Shown here one piece after another: positions 7,793 to 17,041 of a stretch of 41,885 bases of DNA. Each line of letters begins with the position of its first letter. The stretch's first letter is position 1. Under the pieces are notes generated by a model. It worked only from the letters and a program-made list of their open reading frames with translations, did not search any database and was not told the DNA's origin. Position numbers and translations under genes: made by a program. The DNA is from Proteobacteria bacterium CG1_02_64_396 (GTDB lineage Bacteria; Pseudomonadota; MNWR01; CG1-02-64-396): positions 1 through 41,885 of the forward strand of contig MNWR01000020.1 in assembly GCA_001872725.1 (NCBI GenBank), given 5' to 3'.

Positions 7793-8619
7793 GACGGCTC
7801 CTTACGCGGTTCTTGATCGGGATCCACCGCCCACAAGCGGTCCTCCCCCCAACGAAATTCGGGCAGATCGCCCAGACGGGCTGCGGGGTAGCCGACCCGC
7901 TCCAACGCCAACCCCTGGGCGGGGGCGGTGGGGGGCCAATCCTCGCGCCGCCGGGCTTCGAGCAATGCAGCCATCTGGGCCACACTCAGCTTCCCCTGCC
8001 CCACCGCGACCAACCCGGCCACCATATTGCGCACCATGTGGTAGAGAAAGGCGTTGGCCCGGACCTCGACCTCGATCTCGTCGCCGCACCGGACCGGGCG
8101 AGTCCAATGAATGTCGCGCACCGGATGAGTCGCCGCACATCCTGCCGCCCGCACCGCCGACCAATCGCGCATCCCTTGAAAACAGGTCGCCGCCGCCATC
8201 ATGGCCTCGTCGTCGAGGGGATGTTTGACCCACCACACCCGCTGCAACCGCAGAGGGGATGGGGCGACGGTGTCGAGGATGCGGTAGCGGTAGGTGCGGC
8301 TGACGGCGCTGCGCCGGGCATCGAAGGAACCGGGCACCTGGCGCAGCGCCCGCACCTTGACCCCCTCGGGAAGCCAACGGTTGAGTCCCGGCCCCAGTGC
8401 CCCCACCGGCAAACGGGCAGGAACATCGGCATGAACCACCTGCCCGGTGGCATGCACACCCGAATCGGTCCGTCCCGCCGCCGTAACCGCAATGGGAACC
8501 CCGACATGGCGAGCCAACGCCCCCTCCAACGCCCCCTGCACGCTGACACCATTCTTCTGCCGCTGCCAGCCAACAAAAGCGCTACCCTCGTACTCAACCA
8601 CCCAGGCGACTCGGCGCAT
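7789..8619 (-). CDS. truA: tRNA pseudouridine(38-40) synthase
   Basis: The 276-residue enzyme converts uridines 38-40 of the tRNA anticodon arm to pseudouridine. The catalytic aspartate lies in AAGRTDSGVHATGQVVH, and NAFLYHMVRNMVAGLVAVG is the conserved C-terminal motif. The frame is open far upstream, but that part is antisense-like or out of phase with the EcfT gene. The ATG at 8619 overlaps the ecfT stop (TGATG) and gives MRRVAWVVEYEGSAFVGWQ, the normal N-terminus. It belongs to a fimV-ecfT-truA-gmk unit. Confidence 0.95.
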   Translation of the reverse strand: MRRVAWVVEYEGSAFVGWQRQKNGVSVQGALEGALARHVGVPIAVTAAGRTDSGVHATGQVVHADVPARLPVGALGPGLNRWLPEGVKVRALRQVPGSFDARRSAVSRTYRYRILDTVAPSPLRLQRVWWVKHPLDDEAMMAAATCFQGMRDWSAVRAAGCAATHPVRDIHWTRPVRCGDEIEVEVRANAFLYHMVRNMVAGLVAVGQGKLSVAQMAALLEARRREDWPPTAPAQGLALERVGYPAARLGDLPEFRWGEDRLWAVDPDQEPRKEPS

Positions 8620-9389
8620 CACCACACCCATACCGTCCAAGCCGCCACCCCCACCGCGGCAGGAACACTCCACCAGGGATGGCGCAGCGGCCACCGTGGC
8701 AACCCGTCGTAAGCGCCGCTGCGCAGCAATCGGGCATCGGCCTGCAGGTCGGCCATCGCCAGCAGGCGTGGCAACACCAGCGCCACCATACGTCCGTATT
8801 CGCGCAGCCGGGTCCGCAAAGGGGTGGGTCCCGCTGGGGAACGCAGGTGCATCGAACGGCGCAGGTCGCGGAAGAGGTCGAAGGTTGAGGGGAGGAAACC
8901 GACCGCCAGGGTCAACACCCGGCTGAACATGGCCACCGGCAACCCCAGCTTGCCCAAGGGGGCGAGCAGGGTCGAGATACCCAACGCCAAACCGGAAGGG
9001 GGGGTGGTACGGGTGAGAATGACCGCAAGCAGCAGCAACGCCACCAAATGCAGGGTCAGGGTCGCCGCCACCGCCAGCCCATCCCACGACAGGCCGGTAC
9101 TCCAGCCCAAGACCGCGACGGGGTCGCCCGGGGTCAACCCACCGTGGAGCAGCAACAGAATCAGGAAGAAGTACTTCAAGCGGGTGGCCAGTTGAACGGC
9201 CATGGCCAAGGGGATTTGAGCCAGCATCAGCAGGCAGAGCGCCAGCACGAGGGCGGTTGCCCCCTCCGCCATGCCGTCGACATGCACCATCCCCGCCACC
9301 AGGGCCAAAAAAAGAATCAATTTTGTGGTGGCGGGGATGCGGTGCAGCGCCGTCGTTTGCCGACTGTGACGGCCGGAGAGTAGGTCCAT
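8619..9389 (-). CDS. EcfT/CbiQ-like energy-coupling-factor transmembrane protein
   Basis: The 256-residue membrane protein has about five hydrophobic segments (roughly 24-60, 70-92, 105-132, 140-170, 235-255) and a cytosolic helical part with DLFRDLRRSMHLRSP and ADARLLRSGAYDG, resembling the coupling helices of ECF T components. Such proteins link vitamin-binding S components to ATPases. No S component or ATPase is adjacent, so a transport partner cannot be named; biotin genes lie 3 kb away but in a separate unit. Its stop overlaps the truA start, and it begins 38 bases after fimV ends. Confidence 0.72.
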   Translation of the reverse strand: MDLLSGRHSRQTTALHRIPATTKLILFLALVAGMVHVDGMAEGATALVLALCLLMLAQIPLAMAVQLATRLKYFFLILLLLHGGLTPGDPVAVLGWSTGLSWDGLAVAATLTLHLVALLLLAVILTRTTPPSGLALGISTLLAPLGKLGLPVAMFSRVLTLAVGFLPSTFDLFRDLRRSMHLRSPAGPTPLRTRLREYGRMVALVLPRLLAMADLQADARLLRSGAYDGLPRWPLRHPWWSVPAAVGVAAWTVWVW

Positions 9390-9427
9390 GCCTCAGACTC
9401 TGGGGGATCGCCCCGATACGGGAAGAA

Positions 9428-12400
9428 TCAGGCGCGGCCCAGCAGCCGAACCCCCTCGGCTTCAAGGTGGGGTTCCAGGTCGTGGACCACCTCGTCAATC
9501 ACCTTGCCCTCGGCATTCTGGGACCAATCAAGAAGCAGATTCAGCGCCTCGGTGCGGGTCCGAGCCTCATCAAGGGCGTTGGCAAAATCGAGCAGGATGT
9601 CGCGAGGGTCGCCCCCCGCTTGCAATTTGGCGCGGCAGGCATCCAGAGAAATACTGCTTGGATCGAACAGGTGCATCTCCTCGTCGTCGTCCCCCTCCTG
9701 TGCGTTAGCCAGGTCGGACAGGGGGGCCATCATGCTGGGATCGAAGGAGCCCGACATCACCATCGTGCCGGTGATTTCGGAAGGGGTGCGCGAAACCCCG
9801 ATATGGTCGGCATCCACCAAGCTCGACAGATCCAGGTCATCCAGATCGGCCATCTCCTCCTGGAGAACCTCGTCGACTTCGTCCTGTGAAGATGGCTTTT
9901 GGTCCACAGCGGCGACGCTTGCCTCATCTTGCGACCCCAGCAATCCCGACAGATCCAGGTCACCCAAACCAACCGAATCGTCGGCCAGAACGCTCTCGGG
10001 CGACTCCTCCTCCTGAGCAAACGGCCCCTCTTCGGCGGTACTGTGCTCCTCCAACAGTGATGATAAATCGAGATCTTCGAGATCGGCGCCACTCTGCATG
10101 AGCACCGTTGCCTCGGGGGTATCGTCGGTGATGGCGGCCTGGGAAAATTCTGCTTCACCCCCCTGAGCCTCAATCTCTTCTTCGTCTTCGACCGGCATCA
10201 GCAATTCGCTGGATTCGTCGAGATTTAGATCGACCCCGTCGTCGGCCGAACCGGCCAGGGCTGCAACGGCATCGTCGCCCCCGAACAGATCCTCATCCGA
10301 TTCAATCGGCTCGGCCAAACCATCCAGGCTGGCGTTCAGGTCTAGATCGATTTCGTCGCCAACGGGCTCTTGCACACGCGGTGTGGGGGTCTTCGGTTTG
10401 TCGATCGCCTCCAAACCAAGGGCGGTCAAATCAAACTCGCCCGATAGGCTCAATTCGAGGGCGTTGAACTCGCCGGTCTCTTCGTCCTTGGCGGCCAGGG
10501 CCGATTGAATCGTAGCGTCGATATCGGTGGCGCCCATGTCGCCCAGGTCGAATTCCTCTTCCTCATCATCGGGTTCGGGGTGATTCATCAAGAGATCGAG
10601 ATCGAACGCACCGGACTCCGACAGAGCGGCAGAGGCCTCGGCCTCAACCCCCTTGGTTTTTGCCCCGGGCAGGGAGACCCCCTCAAGATCGAGCCCGCCC
10701 AGATCGAGATCCATCTCGCCTTCCGCCGCCTCTGAAAACAGGTCGGCCTCGGCCTCCGAGCCTCCCAAGCTGGCCCCGGATAGATCCATCCCGGTTAAAT
10801 CGAGATCGACCCCCTCCTCGGGTGCTTGACCCACCACGGTGGCATCGGCGTCGAACGTGGTCGCCGCGTTCATATCGAGACCATTGAGGTCGAGCTCCAT
10901 GTCCCCCTCTCCGGCCTCGGAGAACAGGGACATGTCGACCTCGTCGCTCTTCAGACTCGCCCCGGAGAGATCCATCCCGGTCAGGTCGAGTTCGACCCCG
11001 CCCTCAGTGGAGATCTCGGAAAGCATGGTCCCCTCGTCCTCTACCGCCTCAAGGCCGGAGAGGTCCATGCCGTCCAAGTCGAGTTCAAGCCCGTCGCCCA
11101 TCTGACCCATCTGGGTCGCACTCATCATCTGGGTGGCATCGCTTCCCGCATTGCTCTCAAGCGGCTCAAGCCCGCTTAAATCCATATCGGAAAGGTCGAG
11201 CTCAAGATCCCCACCAAAATCAAACCCCTCGGGCTGGGCAGCTGGCTTCGGTGCTGCGCTTTTCTTAGGCGGTTCATCAGCCACCATCATGCTCGACAGG
11301 TCGAACTCGTCGGCATCGGCGGGCACATCGGACGATCCGCCCCCGACCCCGGTTTCGTCGCTGCCGAAATCGAGGTTGAAGCCGTCCAGATCAAGACCAC
11401 CCCCCGAATCTACAGCGCCCAAAGCTACGGTCTGGAGGCTGGCCGAAGAGTCTTCCAGACTGGGAGCCCCCCCCCCTTTGACGGTCCGAGCCCGGCCATC
11501 CCATTCGAGTTTGGTCGACTGGCTTAGAGCGCCGCCCATGTTGCGTTGCGCCACCCGGATGACCGACTCCATGCCGGCCGCATCGCCTCTGGCCTCGTAA
11601 ATGGCCAGCATTTTCTCGTAAAAACGCTGCTCTTCCGGGGCAACCACCAGCCCCGCTTTGAGTTGATCGAGAGCGTCGTCCTCCATGCCGTAGTTGAAGA
11701 AAATTTCGGCCTGGGTGAAGAGGTCGTCGGGACTTTTACCCTCGGCCAATTTCTTGGTTTCGATCGAGATCTCATCGAGTTCGGGGGTTGCTGCCGCAGC
11801 CGTGCCACCGACGCCGAGCATCGGCTCTTTGAGCATCATGGTCCGCTCGGAACCATCATCGCGTTGAGCCTCGGCATGAACCGCGCCGGGCTGCACGAGG
11901 GCAATACCCTCTCCCACCGGCGTCGCAACGACCTGAGCTGCCTCGAACTCGAAATTGCCGCCAACGATGGCCGCAAGTTCTGCCTTCAACTTGCGGTTTT
12001 GCCATACCACGAAGCCCAGGCCTGCCAGTGCGAGGCACACCCCACCCAAGGCGCCCACAAGAAGAATGCTGTCGTCAAACAGGCCAGCCTCTTCCGTCGA
12101 AACAGGCCTGCCCAGTGCTGCGGCCTTCAACTGCCCCCGCAACATCGCCATCTCTTTGTCGCGGGCCTCGTTCTGAGCTGCAATCTGGGCAACCAAGTCG
12201 TCGAGTTTGGAGCGCAGCGCCGCCGCCTCTTCCTCGGCGTGGGCCAGCTCTTGGCGGGAGGCTGCATCCAGGGTGGCGGTCGGGGTCGGCGCCGCACTAC
12301 TTTGATTCTGGGCCTGACTCGTCTCGTCGCTCTTGCCCGACCCCTCCTCACCGCTGTGTTGACCGGCATCGGGGGCGGGGGTCTTGGCGGCCATACCGGA

Positions 12401-13342
12401 GGCCTGATCCTGCACCACCATCTTCACGGTGTAGCGGGGATGGGTCCGATCCCACTCCTTCATCTGCCGCGAGATTTCAGCCACGGCACCTTGATGGGAC
12501 AGGGCGGCAACCTCGGCACGCTCGGGCACCTTGAACCAGGAGCCCTTCTTGATGGTGTGCATGTTCCCGTCGACAAAGTTGTCGGGATTGGCCTGGAACA
12601 GCGCCACCACCACCTGTTGCAGGGTCAACGACTCGTCCTTGCGCAGACGGCGGGCGATCTCGAACAGGGTATCGCCCCGCTGGGTCGGTCCGTATTTGTC
12701 GGTACGTGCCCAGCCGTTGTAGACATCGCCCGCAGGGGCTACCGGTGCCACAGCAACCTGCCCATCGGGAGTCACCGGAGCAACGGCGCCGACCGGCGCC
12801 ACCGCCACAATGCCGGGACGGGGCGCTGGGGTCACAGGGGTCTGCTGCTGGGGTTGAACGGCAGGGGTGGTCGCCGCCGGACGGGCAGTCGGTTGAATGA
12901 CCGGCGCCGACATCGCGGTCGAGGCAGGAGGGTCGAGCAGAACAGGGAAATTGCGGTACACCGCCCCGCTGTTTTGGTCGATTTTTAATAGCAGATTGAA
13001 GAAGGGCGCTTCGAGGGCGGTCTCGGAAGAGACCACCACCCGAAGCTCACCGTCGATGGTCGCGATGCGCGGTTTGAGCTGGCCGACCACCGGATCCCGG
13101 AAGGCCTCCAACACCTGGTAATCGGAGGATGTGCCGATGCTGACAACCATCGACTCCCCTTCGCTGGAGCCGACCATCGTCAGGGGAATTTCGGCATAAA
13201 ACGGTTCGCCCAGATGACTGACGATCCGTATTCCCCCGAACGAAACGGCATCGGCCGCACTGGAGAGCCACGCCCCCAGCCCTGCCGCTAGTGTAACCGC
13301 CAGAATCCGATGCCACATTTTGGGCCACCACTTCGCCGCCAT
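9428..13342 (-). CDS. fimV: FimV-type polar hub / peptidoglycan-binding protein, very acidic
   Basis: The protein is 1304 residues. In order: signal peptide (about 1-32); the conserved FimV N-terminal domain (FGGIRIVSHLGEPFYAEIPL, 34-140); a Pro/Ala/Gln-rich linker; a LysM peptidoglycan-binding domain (about 214-275, RGDTLFEIARRL); a coiled coil (about 362-408); one transmembrane helix (about 425-447, VGALGGVCLALAGLGFVVW); TPR-like helices (about 540-600); a long Asp/Leu-rich repeat region; and the C-terminal FimV motif (DACRAKLQAGGDPRDILLDFANAL). FimV/HubP proteins organise the cell pole, type IV pili and chemotaxis. The asd-fimV-truA order is typical. No pilus genes are in the window. Start ATG with GGGAG eight bases upstream. 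Confidence 0.92.
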   Translation of the reverse strand: MAAKWWPKMWHRILAVTLAAGLGAWLSSAADAVSFGGIRIVSHLGEPFYAEIPLTMVGSSEGESMVVSIGTSSDYQVLEAFRDPVVGQLKPRIATIDGELRVVVSSETALEAPFFNLLLKIDQNSGAVYRNFPVLLDPPASTAMSAPVIQPTARPAATTPAVQPQQQTPVTPAPRPGIVAVAPVGAVAPVTPDGQVAVAPVAPAGDVYNGWARTDKYGPTQRGDTLFEIARRLRKDESLTLQQVVVALFQANPDNFVDGNMHTIKKGSWFKVPERAEVAALSHQGAVAEISRQMKEWDRTHPRYTVKMVVQDQASGMAAKTPAPDAGQHSGEEGSGKSDETSQAQNQSSAAPTPTATLDAASRQELAHAEEEAAALRSKLDDLVAQIAAQNEARDKEMAMLRGQLKAAALGRPVSTEEAGLFDDSILLVGALGGVCLALAGLGFVVWQNRKLKAELAAIVGGNFEFEAAQVVATPVGEGIALVQPGAVHAEAQRDDGSERTMMLKEPMLGVGGTAAAATPELDEISIETKKLAEGKSPDDLFTQAEIFFNYGMEDDALDQLKAGLVVAPEEQRFYEKMLAIYEARGDAAGMESVIRVAQRNMGGALSQSTKLEWDGRARTVKGGGAPSLEDSSASLQTVALGAVDSGGGLDLDGFNLDFGSDETGVGGGSSDVPADADEFDLSSMMVADEPPKKSAAPKPAAQPEGFDFGGDLELDLSDMDLSGLEPLESNAGSDATQMMSATQMGQMGDGLELDLDGMDLSGLEAVEDEGTMLSEISTEGGVELDLTGMDLSGASLKSDEVDMSLFSEAGEGDMELDLNGLDMNAATTFDADATVVGQAPEEGVDLDLTGMDLSGASLGGSEAEADLFSEAAEGEMDLDLGGLDLEGVSLPGAKTKGVEAEASAALSESGAFDLDLLMNHPEPDDEEEEFDLGDMGATDIDATIQSALAAKDEETGEFNALELSLSGEFDLTALGLEAIDKPKTPTPRVQEPVGDEIDLDLNASLDGLAEPIESDEDLFGGDDAVAALAGSADDGVDLNLDESSELLMPVEDEEEIEAQGGEAEFSQAAITDDTPEATVLMQSGADLEDLDLSSLLEEHSTAEEGPFAQEEESPESVLADDSVGLGDLDLSGLLGSQDEASVAAVDQKPSSQDEVDEVLQEEMADLDDLDLSSLVDADHIGVSRTPSEITGTMVMSGSFDPSMMAPLSDLANAQEGDDDEEMHLFDPSSISLDACRAKLQAGGDPRDILLDFANALDEARTRTEALNLLLDWSQNAEGKVIDEVVHDLEPHLEAEGVRLLGRA
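10670..10999 (-). repeat. tandem 62-residue repeat inside fimV
   Basis: Read on minus, two adjacent units begin at 10999 and 10813, 186 bases (62 codons) apart. Unit one opens GVELDLTGMDLSGASL and unit two GVDLDLTGMDLSGASL. Both continue with an LFSEA(A/G)EG(D/E)M stretch and a second LDLxGLD motif. Related LDLxxMDLSGLE motifs flank them. This is a recent-looking internal duplication within the acidic cytosolic part. Confidence 0.8.
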
Positions 13343-13418
13343 CTATTCTCTCCCACGAAAACGTTCAGCCAGAAGGCGGTCCATGATAGCCCCCATGAGG
13401 GGTCTCAGTGCCCCCGTC

Positions 13419-14432
13419 TCAACGCTCTTGAATCAGGATTTCTGCAATCTGAACAGCATTTAGAGCCGCGCCTTTACGTAAATTATCAGCCACGATCCAC
13501 ATATTCAAGCAATTCTCGTGACTTGGATCGTTACGTAAACGTCCCACATAAACGGGATCGGTGCCGCCGCAGTCGGCTTGGGTCGGATAAAGCCCCATCT
13601 GCGGGGCGTCCATCACCACCACCCCGTCGGCCGCACTGAGCACCGCCCGGGCCTCGTTGGGGTCGAACGGTCGCTCAAACTCCACGTTGACCGATTCGGC
13701 GTGGCCGTAAAATACGGGGACGCGCACCGTGGTAGCCGTGACGCGGATCGCCTGAGTTCCCATGATTTTGCGGGTCTCCTCCATCATCTTGACCTCCTCC
13801 TTGGTGTAGCCGTCTTCTAGGAAGGAGTCGATCTGAGGGATGCAGTTGAACGCAATCCGCTTGGGGAATTTCTTCGGCTTCATCTCTTCGCCGGTGTACA
13901 GGGCCCGTGTCTGCTCGAAGAGCTCATCCATCGCCGAACGGCCCGCCCCCGAAGTCGCCTGATAGGTCGAGACCACAATGCGCCGAATCGGATTGACGTC
14001 GTGCAACGGCTTGAGGGCCACGACCATCTGGATCGTCGAGCAATTCGGGTTGGCGATGATCCCGCGCGGGGCGTTGAAAATCTGCTCGGGGTTGACCTCC
14101 GGCACCACCAGCGGCACATCGGGATCCATGCGAAAATGGCTGGTGTTGTCGATGACGGTACACCCCGCCGCCGCCGCTTTGGGGGCGTATTCGGCAGACA
14201 CCGAACCGCCCGCCGAGAAGATCGCCACCTTGACCTGCGACCAATCGAACTCGGCGGCGTCGAGCACCGTGATCTCTTCGTTGCGGAAGGTGATCTCTCC
14301 CCCCGCAGAACGGCTGGAGGCCAGCGGATAAAGCTTGCCGACCGGGAAATTGCGCTCCTCCAAAATACGGAAGACTGTCTCCCCCACCGCGCCCGTGGCG
14401 CCCAAAACCGCAATATCGACCAACTCACTCAT
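13419..14432 (-). CDS. asd: aspartate-semialdehyde dehydrogenase
   Basis: This 337-residue enzyme reduces aspartyl phosphate to aspartate semialdehyde, the branch point to lysine/DAP, threonine, methionine and isoleucine. The NADP-binding motif VLGATGAVGETV is at 9-20. The catalytic cysteine is in ANPNCSTIQMV and the substrate motif is STYQATSGAG. It starts three bases after the leuB stop, so it is in the leuB-asd unit; fimV follows 76 bases later with no clear terminator between. Confidence 0.95.
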   Translation of the reverse strand: MSELVDIAVLGATGAVGETVFRILEERNFPVGKLYPLASSRSAGGEITFRNEEITVLDAAEFDWSQVKVAIFSAGGSVSAEYAPKAAAAGCTVIDNTSHFRMDPDVPLVVPEVNPEQIFNAPRGIIANPNCSTIQMVVALKPLHDVNPIRRIVVSTYQATSGAGRSAMDELFEQTRALYTGEEMKPKKFPKRIAFNCIPQIDSFLEDGYTKEEVKMMEETRKIMGTQAIRVTATTVRVPVFYGHAESVNVEFERPFDPNEARAVLSAADGVVVMDAPQMGLYPTQADCGGTDPVYVGRLRNDPSHENCLNMWIVADNLRKGAALNAVQIAEILIQER

Positions 14433-14435
14433 GAC

Positions 14436-15521
<1,086 letters not shown>

Positions 15522-15542
15522 GTCTGTGCTCCATCAAAGTGC

Positions 15543-15562
15543 AAAAGCCCCGAACTCGGGGC
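15543..15562 (-). terminator. hairpin with short U-tract upstream of leuB
   Basis: On minus, GCCCCGAGTTCGGGGC is followed by TTTTGC. It is a good stem with a short tail, lying 22 bases before the leuB start and directly after the palindromic repeat. It would reduce readthrough from leuC-leuD into leuB. Confidence 0.6.
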
Positions 15563-15573
15563 GAAAGGGATTC

Positions 15574-15729
15574 AGGAAACGCCGACTCAAGGCATCCTGC
15601 CTTGAATCGGCACACTACGCAAAAAGCGTTGTTTTTTCTTCGCCTGCAAAATCAGTCACTTACGTTCCCGATTTTGGCGCCCCATCCCTGGGTCGCTCGG
15701 AAGCGCCGAATAAATCAGCGCTTCCTTCA
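15574..15729 (-). repeat. palindromic intergenic repeat, copy 2, flanked by direct repeats
   Basis: This is the inverted second copy of the unit at 1504-1655, with the same three hairpins and the same exact core. It is flanked by GGGATTCAG at 15567-15575 and again at 15730-15738, as a target-site duplication would be; the last two bases of the left copy coincide with the element end, so the duplication is 7-9 bp. The right-hand duplicate encodes the last three codons (Leu-Asn-Pro) of the neighbouring gene, and the element supplies its stop codon. No protein is encoded. This looks like a MITE-type insertion within the leucine operon. Confidence 0.8.
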
Positions 15730-16107
15730 GGGATTCAGCGCGGGGTCGTCGAAGTGGGGGGCCGGAGCCACATCGCTACGCAGAAAAACCTCTTGGCGGA
15801 TGCGTCGGTTGGCCTCTGAGAGCATCGCATCGAGCTTAAAAACATCGGCCACTTGAAACGCAACCGGCAACACCAACACATAGGGCGATACAAATCCCGA
15901 CACCACCACCAAGGCCAGCATTCCCAACACCCAGGGCCACCCCCTCACCCCTTGTAGATAAACCCGGTGGGCCATCAGAGGGAACAGGAGCAGCCACCAC
16001 AACCGCGCCACCCAGGGCTTGCGACTGCGACGCCGATAAGCAAGTTGGGCGGCCTGTAGGCCGCCCCCCTCGAAATCGAACTGGGCCCAGGAGGGCTTGC
16101 CGATCAT
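15727..16107 (-). CDS. small membrane protein, unknown, possibly C-terminally altered
   Basis: The 126-residue protein has two or three hydrophobic segments (about 32-48, 56-72, 72-88). A basic stretch with aromatic residues (AYRRRSRKPWVARLWWLLLFPLMAHRVYLQG) loosely recalls TM2-domain hairpins. The start ATG overlaps the leuD stop (TAATG), so translation is probably coupled. Its stop codon lies at the edge of the palindromic repeat. Removing the repeat and one direct repeat leaves an open frame running on for about ten codons to a TGA just before the leuB ribosome site. Function unknown. Confidence 0.65.
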   Translation of the reverse strand: MIGKPSWAQFDFEGGGLQAAQLAYRRRSRKPWVARLWWLLLFPLMAHRVYLQGVRGWPWVLGMLALVVVSGFVSPYVLVLPVAFQVADVFKLDAMLSEANRRIRQEVFLRSDVAPAPHFDDPALNP

Positions 16108-16670
16108 TAGGTCCCGGTCAGCCCGTGCTTGCGGGCGTAAGCAAAAATCCCCCCCGCCTCGACGATCCCCGCCGCATCCCCCAGGGGATTGAGGGCGAAG
16201 CGCTCGCCGCTGCTGTGGTTAATCAACTGGCTGGCCGCGATGTCGATCTCAACCTCATCGCCGGTTTTGATCATATCGTTGAGTTTGGCGCTCGCCTCGA
16301 TGGGGTAGAGGTAGCCACCATCCACCGAATTGCGGAAGAAAATCCGGGCGTACGATTCGGCCACCACCGCCTTGACCCCGGCGATGTTGAGCGCCACCGG
16401 AGCGTGCTCGCGCGACGAACCGCAGCCGAAGTTCTTACCGCCGACGATGATGGCGTAGTCGCTCAGGTGCTCCCCCTCACGCACGAAGGGAATGTCGCCC
16501 GCGGGCAGGCCGCGTTGCCCCGGAGGGACCGACGAAAGGGCAAAGCGCCCGTAGTTCAGCCGCTCCTCGGGATCCTCCAGCGAGTACACCAGGTACTGAG
16601 CCGGGATGATCTGATCGGTATCGATGTCGTCGCCGAGCACGTAGGCCCGGCCGCGAAGGGTTTGCTCCAT
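16107..16670 (-). CDS. leuD: 3-isopropylmalate dehydratase small subunit
   Basis: The 187-residue swivelling subunit pairs with LeuC to isomerise 2- to 3-isopropylmalate. Signatures are [17 protein letters not shown] near the N-terminus and [15 protein letters not shown] around residues 80-95. I prefer the ATG at 16670, which has GAGG six bases upstream, over an in-frame TTG at 16676. It follows the VOC gene after a few bases and overlaps the next small gene. Confidence 0.94.
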   Translation of the reverse strand: MEQTLRGRAYVLGDDIDTDQIIPAQYLVYSLEDPEERLNYGRFALSSVPPGQRGLPAGDIPFVREGEHLSDYAIIVGGKNFGCGSSREHAPVALNIAGVKAVVAESYARIFFRNSVDGGYLYPIEASAKLNDMIKTGDEVEIDIAASQLINHSSGERFALNPLGDAAGIVEAGGIFAYARKHGLTGT

Positions 16671-16678
16671 GTTCAACC

Positions 16679-17041
16679 TCAGTGCTTGGCCTGGAAAAGC
16701 TGAAAACGATTGCCGTCGGGATCGACGAAATCGGCCATCAAGCCGTAGGGCTGCTCCTCGGTGGTGCCGAGAAACTTCACCCCTTTGCCTTCGAGCTTGC
16801 CCCGCAGGGTGAGCAGATCGCCGACCCGAAAGACCACCACACCGCCGTTGCCGGGGGCGGGACGATCCTTGCCCTGACGGTGGTTGGGACCGTGCAAGGA
16901 GAGGTGAATCGCCCCCACCTTGAACTCGGTCCAGTCGTCGGAGGAAAACAACCGGGTCAGCCCCAAGGTGTTCTCGAAAAAATCGACCGAACGGGCCATA
17001 TCGGAGACGGGCACCCAGACCAGGGAAACGTTCAGGCTCAT
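16679..17041 (-). CDS. VOC-superfamily (glyoxalase/dioxygenase-like) protein
   Basis: The 120-residue single-domain protein has two beta-alpha-beta-beta-beta halves of the VOC fold: SLVWVPVSDMARSVDFFENTLGL, then VVVFRVGDLLTLRGKLEGKGV and MADFVDPDGNRFQLFQA. A terminal acidic metal ligand typical of many VOC enzymes is not clear, because the final strand reads NRFQLF where glutamate is often found. It sits between leuC and leuD, overlapping the leuC stop by four bases, so it is co-translated with leucine genes. Substrate unknown. Confidence 0.82.
   Translation of the reverse strand: MSLNVSLVWVPVSDMARSVDFFENTLGLTRLFSSDDWTEFKVGAIHLSLHGPNHRQGKDRPAPGNGGVVVFRVGDLLTLRGKLEGKGVKFLGTTEEQPYGLMADFVDPDGNRFQLFQAKH

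Noticed and set aside
8620-9498. Upstream extension of truA to a 569-residue protein
   Set aside because: It overlaps the EcfT gene in another frame and is low-complexity Gly/Pro/Arg sequence.
11546-12988. 480-codon plus-strand open frame opposite fimV
   Set aside because: Composition follows the complement of the acidic fimV sequence; no recognisable domain or ribosome site.
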